Source of the DNA: Monilinia fructicola
Lineage: Eukaryota; Ascomycota; Leotiomycetes; Helotiales; Sclerotiniaceae
Length of the DNA stretch: 64,000 nucleotides
Direction of reading: 5' to 3'
NCBI GenBank assembly: GCA_008692225.1
Contig: VICG01000006.1
Location: 1,927,501 to 1,991,500 of the forward strand
The notes below the pieces were generated by a model. The model was not told where the DNA came from. It worked only from the letters and a program-made list of their open reading frames with translations, and did no database searches. A program made the translations under genes and the position numbers. Shown in pieces: positions 24,401-37,333 of the stretch. Position 1 is the first letter of the stretch; each line of letters begins with the position of its first letter.

Positions 24401-27400
24401 TATCGTGAGAATCTTCTGATTAGAAGGTGATAATCATGACTATGCATCTTCTTTTTGGTTTGTTTTGTTGCTGTTGTTGCTGATATTACCAGCGGCAAAG
24501 CAGAAATACTGCGAAATGATAGATTCTCGAGTCAAGATATTGAGTCCGAGATAAGATATAAGAATTTGGCTACAAGTATTATGCCGGCATTGACTTTCAC
24601 CTGTTGACGTTAGGTTATCTACTTCTATCTTTATTTCAGTAGGGAAGTTGGGGCAACTCTTTTTTGAGTCAAAAATAGACAAGAAGGTGATGGAGCCCGA
24701 AAGTACAAAGGGAGAGATATGATTGGGACGGCTTCGGTGGAAAGATCATATTGATGAGGAAAAATCCATGGGAATAGACAAGGATACTAAATATCATTTC
24801 TTGCTGACAATTTGGGAAAAAAATATTCATAAATCTTAGACGAACCCCTGACGAAATGAAGGATGTGAGGTCAGAAATCAAATATGGAGAAGGTTTGGGT
24901 TTCACTTTACCCATTACGTCATTGTCAACATTCGACGTTTCCCATCTCCCCAGATCCTATGAAATCATCATTTATGCGTTTGTTGTAAATAGTTGATCTT
25001 CATCCCAAGCTATCTAATCCATTATTTATACGGAGCCAGATTGCTCTTATCGTTCGCCATAGCTGATATTGGTATTGTGACGTTGCCGCGACTGTGAATA
25101 TTATGCTCAGTGACTCGATGCTCACATTTTCAAAATATCGACAAATATTCGAGATAGGCCTTATCAAGGCAGAGGTGGAGGAAATGCAAAGGGCTGCAAG
25201 GCCTAGAGGTCAAATTTAGAATCAAGAATAAGCGAGAGGGGAGGAGATTGACGAAGGGAGTGATTATCCATGTAATTGAAGAATATGAGGCATATGGCAG
25301 TGATAATTGGTTCTTTGTTGTCGACACTCGTTCATGTGAGAGTTGCAACTCGTTATCACCATCAGGTGAGGATCAAAATGTGGTGAAATATTCGGGAAGA
25401 GAAACAAGATTATTAATGGATGATGAAAGGGGAAGTTTTAACACCATGGATGTACTCTGAATGAGACAAAAGTATCACCATCAGCGCTTCAGCTAATCCA
25501 ATTATGTGATTCCATAGGGTTACTCATTCGAAATATTCAAGAAGGCCCGATCGATTCTGTTGTAGGGGGATATCGTATTGGAAGTAGGAGTAAATTGAAA
25601 GGGTGTGGATGATCAGGGGCGGGTTGAGTATTGGCGAATCTGGTCTGTGAATGTGTGATTGAAAAGACTGGATGGAAATATGATTCTTGTCCAATGGACA
25701 ATGACACTTAATTCACTATTACGGACCTCCAGCAGCCACAGTTGATGAGAAGCTATTCAAGAAGTGCCATCCCGCATTCTGGAACGCTTGATATTGTATC
25801 AAGCTAAGAGAATAAGAAGAGCAGCGAAAGTGAGAATGGTAAGTGCCTGTTGGAAATCAACTAGGAAAGAGGAATGAAGCAGCTTAACTCTCGTGCCCAA
25901 TTTGTTTAAGCATATCAAAATTCGGAGAGTTTATTTCTGCGCTGTCTTAAATCCTGCTTTTATTGGTCTCATGAATAGTTGAGATGGTCGATACTAAGAA
26001 ATACAATGACGACACTAGGTTGTGAGATTGATGATAGATAATTGATAATGATAATCAACAGTTTTGTAAAACAGAAAGTGTTTCTATCATCATCCATGTT
26101 GGTCAGACGAGAATAATATTGAATTAGAGGATGCGTGATGACATTCAAGATAGAAAGTCGGAAGAACGAGGTTGAGAACTTTTAGACAGCGCTTGATAAA
26201 ATATACCTCAACTGTTATCAGCCAAGATCGTTCCTTATAGCTGGGCTCAAATTTCATTCGCCAATGTGTTTCATTGAGTATCTATTTCTGAATAGTGTTG
26301 AGGAGGGGAACTCATCAAAGCTGGAGAGATTCGACTCTTCTAAGGACGGCGTTGAGGCGAAAATTCAAGATTTGAGGAGGCATACAGAAGAGGTGAATTT
26401 GAGGATTCCCGTGGCAATGGTACGGTGAGGATGGAGAAGTCATTAGTATATAAATTTTGGCGTAGGATTCAAATATTTAAATTAGTAATATAAAACTACT
26501 ATATAAGAAAGTTAATGAGGGGACTACAACAAAATCATGAATGGGGGATGGAAAAACTAATTGCATGTATGAACCCACCAACATAGCTATGGGGTCGAAA
26601 AAGTATTCAGAAAGACTATTGGTCATCACAGCTGTTGGGGAAGAACTCTTTTGGAATGAAGCATTTATCTTTCGTGAGAGCTTAATATTGTGGCTGATAT
26701 AGTTTGTTCAAAGGTGGAGTTAATAGTGTAGAGTTCATGCTAATGCTGTAATGGATGCTAATACTGTGGTTTCCAATGCACATCTTGAAACATGAAACAT
26801 CTCGATGGTGATTCATACGAGGCGACAGTATGGATATCTATTCTGAACCTCACTCCTCTATTTCATGCTTCTTCACAGCTTTACTGTCCTTTTGATGTCC
26901 TGGTCCTACAGATATACATAAATAATCTAAAGTACGTTGGAGGATACTATGACAAAGAAAATATCATCTCAATCTATACTGTTGTGCTGGCTGCCCAGGT
27001 GGTCATAGTCAAGCTTTTGTTATGGTTGAAGGCTGTACATGGAGAGGGGATAATAGCTAGAGGAGGATATTTAGGGCAGAGGTGAAGGTGAAGGTGAAGG
27101 TGGATAATGCTCCCATGTATGAATTCTAATAGCTCTCGTTAATCACAGCGCAGTGTCTGGATAATCACCCAACTCATGGACCGAAATCTCCTCAAGCTCA
27201 AATGACTATTATAATCGCCCATACGTCGTAGGTCATGGCTTTCAATCCATATACCCGTCTCTCTTTCTACAACTACAAGAAGCTCAGGTCAGTTTTTACC
27301 TGACAGGCGTTGTCTCGGAGGGGTAGTCGATAGGTTAGGGCTAAATATAGAGAGAGATAGGTGAATCCAATGAGGTGTTGATTATTTGAAATCCTCCAGT

Positions 27401-29657
27401 GCCGAGTATGTATTGCTAATCACAGTTTCATCTATAAGAGCTCAAGTCCTGATATGAAAAAGCGATGGCGGACTTATCAATTAGATGGCCATCAAATTCA
27501 TTACATGAAAGTGCCATGTGAGTAGTTAGTAAAGCTGATGCTTGTGCAAGTCTGTAGCCGAAATATTCTTGGAAAAGTGGTAAGTATCTTCGCCGTGGCT
27601 GTGGCTGTGACTTTCCCTTTGACATTCTTGTTGTCACTAATCTATTGTTCCTGCTTGACTTGTTTCAGAATTTGCTCACTGTCACTTCATGATAATCATA
27701 TCACCACCGTCATACTTTCGATCTAAATCGCTCAAATCACAACATCGCATCTTTCAGAACCCTGAACCTCCCATCCCCTCTTGAAACCCTCTCCATTATC
27801 GAAATATCGGCTTGACCCCACAAAAGCTTCCTTTTCCAAGCGCTCCTTTCTGCTGTTCTCGAGCCTTTTCTATCTCCCCAGCTTATCTCCATAGATGCCC
27901 ATCCATCGTAGAGTTTATATAAAGAAGACCCGTTTATGAAGATCCGACATGTGGTGAATGCTGCGTCCTGAGCGTGCATGGTTGGAGACCGTACACTTGC
28001 AAGTCTTACACGTTGAAGATTAACCTCGATTCCCAGTAAATTCACCCAGAATTAACCTAGCCGATCCATCATTAGGATGATCGTGAGATTGTAACAGATC
28101 CATATAAGTACTAAAAACATTTTGTACTTAGCCCAAGAAGATTATCCGATCAGTACCAAGTTCAATCGCCGCTAGGGTGGAGCTTATGACCCATCACCTA
28201 CGGGGTGATGATGAAGTATTCCAGCCCAATCACCTTATGTAAGAAGTCCTTCCGCAAATATACCTAGCATCCAAGCGATAAACTCCAACACTTTACTTCT
28301 AATCGAGAGACTTGGACCAAGGAATGGACATGAAGGAGCATGGGTGAGGCCAACCTGCAGATATGGGATGGAAAGGTGTCAAGATGTCGTGATTTCAAGC
28401 CTGAGAAGATAAATCCCTGGCGCGCGTTTGATCTCATGTATCATTTCCCTGACCTCGTTGGTACTATCACTCATTCCATCGTTAAATATCGAGTCCTGGG
28501 TATCGACCCCCGAATCCCACAACTTACAAGACGACATCCTTCCCTCAAACAACATGATTGTATCGCTAGAAAGTATCCCCCGCGTTACTCACTCGGTTCT
28601 GGCGGACCGATATCTGGAGACTATTTGTGATGAGCCAGTTCACAAACCTCGACAACGCCAAACGTAAATAGAGCAGTTATAACGTAAGCAGTCGAAAACA
28701 CCCCATATCATCCCACTCGTCGAATCGAATTCCTAGCGTGGTGGGTACAAGGAGCGGGACTCAGGGGTTTAATAAAACGCAAAGCGAACGTTCAAATGGG
28801 CCGGCCAACTGGGGAATTTATCAAATGGGTAAATTCTCCCAAAGATTTACCACGGCGACAAAAAATCTCCTGTCCAATGCTACCCAGATATAAATGCCCC
28901 AATCTCCTTCCCCCATCCATCCATCAACTCCGCACTTCACAAAACGCAGCCCCAACCTTCAGACGTCCGAAGATCCCATGTCCGATATCTCCAAGTTCGG
29001 AACATGGGACACAAGGATGATGAGACGAGTCCATGGTATGTATGTACACCAACAAGCGACGGAGAATAATTCTCAGCCGATCAATTGGCCACCAATGAAT
29101 TCCGCTGGAGCTTTCTACCTTGGTGTATAATCAAAGAGGGATGTGGCAATGAACCGGTAGCGCTATGAGTCATCAACAGTAACAACTTGGGAGGGTGTCA
29201 GGAATTCGATGACCTCGAAGTCCAATTCAGTCCAATCCAATACATCATTCCACCATTCACACCCCAACCACCCCAACTACCCGCCCCAAAAAGTGCAACC
29301 CCCAAAGCCCATCATCGTGTCACATGCCAGAAGGAAAATTGAATAGATCACCCTACAAAATCCCACTCTATCAGCCCTAAACGCTAAACGCCTCTCAATC
29401 GCCCACTACCTAATCACCAATATTTATCTATACACCGTGCATCTGTACCACCCACCTCACAGAATCGCAATAATCGCGAATATAAGAATGGGAAAGATCC
29501 CTAGGAATCCCATTCATCTATTCACACCAGCTAGGTAGTTCGAGGGTATTTGCTCCGGGCTGGAGTTATATGTATTGTACGTAGTATGCGCATCAGATGT
29601 GCTTGAAAATATCTATCAAATCTATCGTACACATGCTTCTTCTCCCACTTTTTCCAG
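24401..29657. other. Long gene-free stretch
   Basis: Over 5 kb with no frame above about 102 residues, and none with recognisable domains, on either strand. I looked for exon chains joined by splice consensus and did not find a convincing one. Composition is moderately AT-rich and not RIP-like. It could hold non-coding RNAs or regulatory DNA; I see no tRNA. Confidence 0.4.
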
Positions 29658-32600
29658 TTAATCATCGTCCTCATCTTCAGCCTCATCTTCATCCTCACTA
29701 TCACCCCCATGATCAAAATAATGCGACCTCAAAGCCGTCTCACTAACCCTCTTGGCATTTCTCCTTGGGGTTTTCCTAGTCGGTGCAGTAGGTGCGGGCA
29801 TAGTAGCTCTCCTTTTCGCAGCCGGTTTCTTGATCGTTGGCTTTTTCGGGGGCGGTACAACTTCCACGTCTGATTCTTCTTCGTCATTCATTTCTATGTC
29901 GGATAGTGAAGACGATTCATCCATATCATCTTCGTCTTCCGAGTCTGGGATGCGTTTTCGTTTGTTGGAAGGCTTTGGTGCTGGTGCTGGGGCTGCTCGT
30001 TTTGCGAGAGTTCTTGGCTTTGCTTTTGATGGAGTGGGTTTGGCTTGAGTCACTTTCTTGCTTGTTGAACCAGCTGGCCTCCCTCTGGCGCGGGAATTTG
30101 GAGCCGGTATTATGACTTGTGGCTTTTTCGTTTGGATTTCTTCGTCCGTTTCTTCATTCGTATCTGCACTCGAAGTTGAATTGTTTGCGGTAGTCTCGTT
30201 CCCGATAAACTGGAATGTTTGAGAAGTGGATTTACGTCCATTGACACCACCAGCTGCCTCTTCTTCCTCATCTTCCACAATGAATCCGCCACCACCATGG
30301 TCCCCATCTTCATCTTCCTGCGATGCAACAACCGGGAAGAAACTAGTCGAATGATGTGCTTCCGGTTCTTCTTCATCATGCCCGTCAGGGAAGAAACCAC
30401 CAGCCATTTCTTCATCCTGCTGCTGCATCTCAATCGCCCGTTCTTCTGAAATCGAGTCTTCATCAACTTTTTTCCCTTTGCCATTCTTGTTATTGAAAGG
30501 ATTAACAAGATCCACTTCAGTTCCACCATCTCCATATTCACCCGTCATTCTTTCAATAATTCGAAGTCCCATCAACATTTTTCTCCACATAGTGATAGCC
30601 GCCTTGGTTTTCTTTTCATCCTCTTTCCTTACTCTCTCTGCTTCATCCTTCTCCCATTGTTCCATCACTAGTTCAAAATTCTCTGCGGCGACCACAACAC
30701 CGGTAATAATCGGTATAGCCATCCTAGCACCAAATTCAAACCCAGTAACTGCCTCAGCATAATCAATCCCTAGTCGTGTACAAATCCTTTTGGTTCCTCT
30801 CTTCGGGATATGGACAGCACCCACAGGTACCATACTTTGCACATAAACATCCATATTGCCATAGTTATTCTTGGGTATAACACCATTTTCAATGGGTGGA
30901 GGTATAATCCAATCGGTCTGATCACGACTATAGAGACCTTGCAACATTTTCTCTCCGGTCTCCATTTCTGCTTCAGCTAGCTCACGCTTTCGATTTGTTG
31001 TGGCTGCTCGGTACGGAACTCTTTTTCGTGGTATTGCTCCAGGAAGAGGTGCTCGACCTTCTTTATGCCATGTTTCCAAGCTTTTGCAACTGACGACGTC
31101 TCTACGGAGGTATACCTTCTCTTCTGTAGGATTGTCGCCTTTTGCTTTTACAGTAAACATTTTTACATGTTTTGCTGTATCAAGAATAGCTTCCTCTCGT
31201 CTGAGATGTCTTTCTAGAACAAATTCGGTAGAAGACTTGTAAGATTGAAGAGTTTCCTCTCCTTCCTTTACCTCCTTTTTCTTGGGTTGAATAGCTTTGA
31301 GATCTGTAGCTTCTTCATGATCATCAATCTCTGTTCTGGGGCATTTTCTTACCCCTCGAACATAACCACTCATGACAGTTTTGAACCAATCAAAGTACTC
31401 ATAACGCTTAATTTTACCCCTAGAATTATAGATAGGTACTTTTTCAACGGGAATACGATTCCCTTTCGTTCGACCAGGCAACATATGACCTTTCAAATAT
31501 CGTATGGTAACATCCTTGGCCGTACCATCTGATGAATGACCTACGATATAAGCAGTAACTTGTTTGGCTTTGTCGGCTTTCGCACCGCGAGTTTCAAATT
31601 TTTTGAAGAAGTTCGGAATTAGTTGCGATAACTTTAAGAACAACTGGGTCGATAGGGGTGTAAGTATTTGTGACTGGTGATAAGACTTCCGTCCAGTAAT
31701 GTGGGAATAAGAGATCCTTATCATACGGTTTTGAAGGTTGCACTCTGGTTTTGGCTGGAGTGATATCAACCACGGAATCATCATCTTCCTCTTGACTATC
31801 GGCCACGGAAAGTTCTTCGGACTCTGAAAGATCAATAGGGGCTTCCTTTAGGCCATTTCCTCGCGCACTTCGTCTCGCCGGTTTGTTGGAAGATCTGGCG
31901 GGCTTCTTTGTTGCCTGAGCGGCTTTCACTTTCCCATCGCCTTTCTTCACAGATTTTGGAGTGGGCTTCTGAACGGGTTTCTCTTCTTCACTACTCTCAG
32001 CATCAGAGGTATCATCTTCTGGAGTGACTTCTTTTCTCTTCTTCTCTTTTTTCTCTGCCGCGTCTTCGTTTTTATTCCAACCAAACCCTACAGGCTGAAG
32101 ACTAGCAATCATTCTTGATTCAATACCAATTCCTCTCAATAAAGCTGTGAATAACTGAGCGCCAACATCTCGACTTCCCTCTAGAGTTTTGGCACATCTT
32201 CTAAATTCATGTATATTTACTATCCTTTCGCCATGGCGTTCAACATCGTGTTCGTCCTTCTGAAAACTCTTGGATTCCTGGTCTAGTCTATCGAGAGACA
32301 TGTATCCCACCTTTCGCAGTCCAGGTGCGACAATCCTAAACTTCTGTTTCCAGTAATTCATCAACACTCTCAGAAGGCGAAACATAGGGTCCCCACGACT
32401 CATATTGACTTCACCCACCTCTTGCCTTTCTGCAGGTTTACCCCAATCCCTCTGACTCCTAGCCTCGACCTTTTTCCCTTTTGTAGGCTTTTCCTTCCCT
32501 TTCCCTTTTGACCACGGAGTATCCTCCGCTTTTGTTTGTAGGCCACTATCCTTTCTCCATCTCTCAACCTCTCTCAAGATTGTTTCCGGTAATTGACCGA

Positions 32601-33201
32601 CTAGAATACTCTGCAACTCCTTGTCGCAGAGCCAAGAATTCCTGATCGCATTATGCCACATTAACATTTGCACATGAACCTGATGTGTAGCTATCCTGAT
32701 ACCTCTCTCAATCTTGCTAGGCCCTTTCTTCGTCCCGAGTGGATTTGTGAGTGAAATCCTCGTTTCTTTCGTTAATGTCAGCTCGAGGTCACCAGTAGGT
32801 ATGTTCGCAGACGGTTTATCTGCAATATTTGTATCGACATCCTCAAATTCAATATCCTCATCCTCGTCGTCATCCTCATCCTCATCCTCATCATCTGTCG
32901 CATCATCTTTTTGGCGCCGATTGATATTTGGGACATCTTCGAATTCATCGTCGGAAAGGGACGATAAAGAGCTCTCATCATCATCATCATTATCATCTGT
33001 AGCTTGAATTTTCTGTAAAATTGATTTAGTATCTCCAGGACTCTTAGCTCCAGCATCGAGATCATCAAACAAAGTAGCTTTTCGGGGAGTGACTTTCAAT
33101 GGTTTGCTTTTTTTGCCTTTAAGATTTTGCTGATTTGAGGGACCAGGTTCTGGGTCGGGAGATGAAGAAGATAAAGGTTTGCGCGGAAAGAATGGAGCCA
33201 T
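29658..33201 (-). CDS. RAD4: DNA damage recognition protein Rad4/XPC, single-base frameshift
   Basis: Rad4/XPC finds helix-distorting lesions and starts global nucleotide excision repair in the nucleus, with Rad23 as partner. From ATG 33201 (MAPFFPRKP) there is an acidic, disordered N-terminus (EDEDEDDDEDED). The transglutaminase-like domain follows (HEFRRCAKTLEGSRDVGAQL, ALLRGIGIESRMIASLQPVG, later FPHYWTEV). Then come the beta-hairpin domains: BHD1 (LERHLRREEAI to VYLRRDVVSCKSLETWHKEGR), BHD2 and BHD3 (YGNMDVYVQSMVPVGAVHIP, RLGIDYAEAVTGFEF). The tail is basic-acidic. The frame breaks at an A6 run (T6 on plus, 31599-31604): one A fewer gives SELLQKFETRGAKADKAKQ and a continuous 1180 residues. 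No intron signals lie there. The total of 3544 nt is one over a codon multiple, so error or very recent mutation is likely. Confidence 0.92.
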
Positions 33202-34229
33202 ATTGACATTTGATGATTGAAGATTGATAAGTGACGACTAAGAAGTAATAATCAATAATTGTCACCAAAACATACTGCATGTATTCTTGAGAAGAATTGA
33301 AGCTGATGATGATGACGATGATGATATTTAGATACTAAACACGAACTCAACACGAAGTCATGCGTCGGAAGAATGAATTCGATATATTACTACTACTTGT
33401 AGTATTAAAGTACAGTTTTCTTTGCAATAACAATAATGATGAGGTCATCACTTCCATATTTTAAAGTCATTTTCAGGAACCGACAGGGGTAAAAAAAGAA
33501 CCAATCAAATGAATTGTACTTATTTTATTAAATTATATATATTATACTTGATCTATCTTATCTATAATAGAGGTACTAGGTGTTTTTTTAGGTTTATACC
33601 GGAGTAAAAATTTACTAAAAATGGAATTTATATTAAAAATTATAATTAACTAATAAATCTATTAAAAATTATAAATAATACTTTTAATTTTAAGTATTAT
33701 AAGATTAAAGAATAAACGTTTAGTATATTTAAATTCTTAAAAGTTAAAGTTTTATACTATATAAATAAGAATATAGAAAAATGTTATTTTATAGATCTCT
33801 ATCTCGATATAGACCTAGAATAATACTAATAAGTATATATTATTAAAATATTATTTTATGCTATTAGAGATACTTTAATAAGTACCTAGGTAATATAATA
33901 AGTTATATAATATATATATTAATTAATTTTAAATTAGAAAGATATTTAAAGTTCTATATAACATATTTATATATGTATATATATAACTATACTATTTATA
34001 TTCGCTATTTTCTTCAAATACTAGAGAGTACCTACCTACCTACCATTCCATTTACCTTGAAATATCCCTTACCCCTAGTTCTATCTAATCAATCCTTGGG
34101 TGTCTGATAGATTGTAATACTGTGATCCAAACAACTCCAACAAACAATTACCTATATCAAAACCATTCATTCTTCTGTTTATTGAATCATTTATTCATTC
34201 ATCCATTCATCCATTTATCCATCCTTCAT
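33202..34229. other. Intergenic with AT-rich, RIP-like block
   Basis: The promoter of RAD4 occupies the left part, with GATGAT triplets at 33305-33330. From about 33520 to 34015 the sequence is almost pure A/T and resembles the mutated retrotransposon further right, suggesting a small decayed repeat. A CATT/CCAT tetramer tract lies at 34186-34227. No gene. Confidence 0.55.
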
Positions 34230-34907
34230 TTATTCCTCGCCATCTGTTCCATCATTATATTCATTAGAAGAACTACCAACCTTATCCTCCAAACTAGAGG
34301 ATTTCGTTTCATGGCCATGCATTTGTCTCCATTCCGTGATTCCTCGATTGATCTCTGCCTTGTTCACACCATCTCTCACCAAACACATCTTGACTCCCAA
34401 GCTTTCGACATTCCTATTCCTTGCTTCATCATCGAAGAAGAGCATATCCTGATATGATATCCCCGTGCTCTTTTGTAACTTTGTGAAATGTGTAATCTTG
34501 CTCCCGGGATAGATTTCAAGCTGATCGAAGAACTCAATGGCCTTTCGCTTCTTTCCATCACCATCCATAACATGCAGTAACCTCAACATCTCGCGCCCCA
34601 AATCTGGAGCAGAGGTGCGGGATGCTGCACCAACCATTATGCCATGATGCTTGAGCTGTGCGAGAATTGAGGGTACCTCGTTGTAGAAGGCAAAGCTCTC
34701 TCCCCAACGATCCGTAGCGGCAGAATGTTCGGAGTTTGCTTTGATCGGAGGTGTGACATGTGTATCGACCCAGAAAGGCCATAATGTATAGTCAAGGTCG
34801 AAAACGATGAGTTTGGGGAGGACGAGGGAATCTGTGAATGTAGATGGCGGGGTATCAACCTGAGAGATTGGGGCAGTATGATTGGCTTTCTTGAGTCGTT
34901 TGACCAT
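34230..34907 (-). CDS. Magnesium-dependent phosphatase-1 (MDP-1), HAD superfamily
   Basis: MDP-1 is a small HAD phosphatase acting on phosphotyrosine or sugar-amine adducts, in the cytosol. Single exon, 225 residues from ATG 34907. HAD motif I is LIVFDLDYTLWPFWVD (catalytic D-x-D-x-T), typical of MDP-1. Motif II lies in MVGAASRTSAPDLG (the S/T-R-T turn), the motif III lysine is probably in the PGSKITHFTKL segment, and motif IV is MLFFDDEARN. The C-terminal RGITEWRQM is also conserved in the family. The last 25 residues are Ser/Asp/Glu-rich. Intact, lying between RAD4 and the dead retrotransposon. Confidence 0.9.
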   Translation of the reverse strand: MVKRLKKANHTAPISQVDTPPSTFTDSLVLPKLIVFDLDYTLWPFWVDTHVTPPIKANSEHSAATDRWGESFAFYNEVPSILAQLKHHGIMVGAASRTSAPDLGREMLRLLHVMDGDGKKRKAIEFFDQLEIYPGSKITHFTKLQKSTGISYQDMLFFDDEARNRNVESLGVKMCLVRDGVNKAEINRGITEWRQMHGHETKSSSLEDKVGSSSNEYNDGTDGEE

Positions 34908-35316
34908 TATAGCGAATTAAACGAGGAAAGTAGAATGAGGGAGTTCGTATTGCTCGGAAGGAGGATTCTATATAGTACAAAGGTAAAAACAAAGGAGAGG
35001 TAGAGGTAGAGGTAGAGGTAGAGGTAATGTAGCGCTGCGTTGCGTTGTGTTGTGAAGTGATGTGATACGGAAGTTTATTAAAGTTCAGCAAATATCCATG
35101 TAACTTTATATATATACTAGGCAAGTTAACCCACCGGTGACCCAACAAAGGTAAAAGGTCTTTTTGAAAATAGTTATAAATGTATCAAATAATAATATAT
35201 AATTACAGTTATATTAAAGATCAATAAATAACCACTTTAAGAATCTATTAATACTCGACGATATAATACAAATTATATAAAAAACAAAGAATAGTATATT
35301 ATTTCAATATGATTAT
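34908..35316. other. Upstream region of MDP-1 and boundary of the retrotransposon
   Basis: Contains a GAGGTA hexamer tandem at about 34995-35025 in the MDP-1 leader. From 35160 it becomes strongly AT-rich up to the LTR. No gene. Confidence 0.5.
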
Positions 35317-35684
35317 TGTCAAGATCGGCACGTGATGCCAAGTATCACGTGCCTACGCTAGTCCTATAAAGGAACGGAATCCTTTGGATCCCGTTCTTTT
35401 TCCCCTTTATAAAATTCTATTTATATTATTATCCCTTTTTTAGCCCTTAGTTTCTATTTTATTATATGATATTAAATTCTATTTTATAAAATATTAGATC
35501 TATCAAAAGAGAACTAAATATTTGTGACGAATATCACGTGCCTTAGGCACGTGATATCTCATCACGCTAAGCGATACTGTACATATAAGAGATCTCTAGG
35601 TTCCCTAGAGATCTCTTCCCTCTTTAGCTTTCTTATTCTAGTTAACTGACCTCTATTGATTCGCTCTAGTATGTAATCGTGACA
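35317..35684 (+). repeat. 5' LTR with several perfect hairpins
   Basis: Starts TGTCAAGATCGG and ends AATCGTGACA. Much less mutated than the interior, in line with RIP needing duplications longer than a few hundred bases. It carries a perfect 13-bp inverted repeat with 1-nt centre (35531-35557, two CACGTG cores), a perfect 13-bp inverted repeat with 3-nt loop (35588-35616), and a GGCACGTGAT/ATCACGTGCC pair near 35327-35353. Confidence 0.8.
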
Positions 35685-37291
35685 ATATTAATAATTGATA
35701 TTTCAAAATCTATTATCGAATTTCCTAAATATTACCTTTAATATACCAAAGAAAGATTATAGTCTTATAAAATAAATCTAATATAATATCCCTTAAAGAT
35801 ATTATATATAATTAACTTTTATAATATTAATCTATAAACTAAAAAGCTAAGCTAGTCTATTAAATCAATTAAAACAATTTCAAAATAACGATTTCTAAAC
35901 TATATAATACCTAGAATCCGAATTTATTAAAAAACCTTAAAAAAACAACAACAACTCGAATAAATAAAAGAAAACCCTACAAAAAGAAAAAAGTATACAA
36001 AAAAAAACAAATAATTAAATAACTAAAAAATTAACTTTATTTTAAATTAACAATAAATAAATTATATAAGCTTAATCAATAAATAATAATAAAAAATTAA
36101 TTAAAAAAACCAAAACTATTTATTATTTATAATTAATAAATCTTATAAATACAATTAAAATCCAATCTTAATTATAACTAAAAAAATCAAAAAAGATATA
36201 TAACTAATATTGATTTAATCAATATAAAAGATTCAAACAACAATAATAATTCCGAACAAATTATAAATAACAAAATAATTGAATATATAGAAATTAAGAT
36301 TATACTATTAATAAAAAATAATATAATAAACTTATTTTTAATATTCAATATATTCCAAGAATCCTAAATCATTATTGTTATTTAACGTTACAAAATCGAA
36401 ACCTTAAAAAAACGAGAATGTAATCAAGAAAAAAAATTATTAATAATAAAAAAAACAAATAACAATCTCCTTTAATAATAATAATCATTCCTTATTAAAA
36501 GGAAAAAACTATATTAATATAAAATTATAATAATATTAAATTACAAATATTTTAATAGAATTACATTTAATAAAACTATTACCTAAAATATTAAAATAAT
36601 TAATAATAAGAAAAGATTCAAATATATAAAAAAATAAAACCATTTATTTAATCAAAAATTATCTTTAATTAAAGGCTTTTATTTTATATAATTTAGGAAA
36701 AAATAATAGCGATATTAAAATATAGATTATAAAAGTAAATAATTATTTTATGCTAAAAAGCATTTATAATAAAATAGTTTAAATAACAATTATTAAAAAC
36801 TATTTAATAAAATGATTATTTACTAAATATAAACTAAAAAATATTAGCTTAAAAATAAACTTAAAAATAACTAATATTAAATAAAAGAATAAATAATTAA
36901 TTTAAAAATAGATAAATTACTTTAAAAGTTTATTATAAGATATAATTTAATACTATAAAAAAAAATAATAGTTATAAATTATAAGATAAAGCTAAATTAA
37001 AATATTTTTAAAAGAATATATTATAATCTAAATAGAAATTTATTAATAATTTATAAAAAACTTAAAGTGATTATTTAGAATATAGAAAACTTTATTAAAG
37101 CAAAAGCAAAATTATTTTTAAAATAAATAACTTTTAATAAAAAATCCTAATAAAGCTTTTTATTAAACAATTTTAATATAATAAATAATAATTTATATAT
37201 ATTAAACAAAAATTGAAATTTAAAAGAAAAAAAAATAAAATATTCTAAAATGCTTTAAAAAGCAAAAAAGAAAATTAAAGTAAATAAAGAA

Positions 37292-37333
37292 TGTTTCTAT
37301 TATAATAATATAGATTATTAAATTTTTAATTAT
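37292..37333 (+). other. Decayed CCHC zinc knuckle of Gag
   Basis: The frame beginning TGT TTC TAT TAT keeps the spacing C-x2-C-x4-H-x4-C exactly, with the second Cys, the His and the last Cys all now TAT. TGT-to-TAT (G to A) and CAT-to-TAT (C to T) are RIP-type transitions. An in-frame TAA follows the His position. It sits upstream of the reverse transcriptase, where Gag ends. Confidence 0.6.

Noticed and set aside
29752..30115. Plus-strand Val/Phe/Gly-rich ORFs over the 3' part of RAD4
   Set aside because: They mirror the basic-acidic C-terminal tail of RAD4 on the minus strand.
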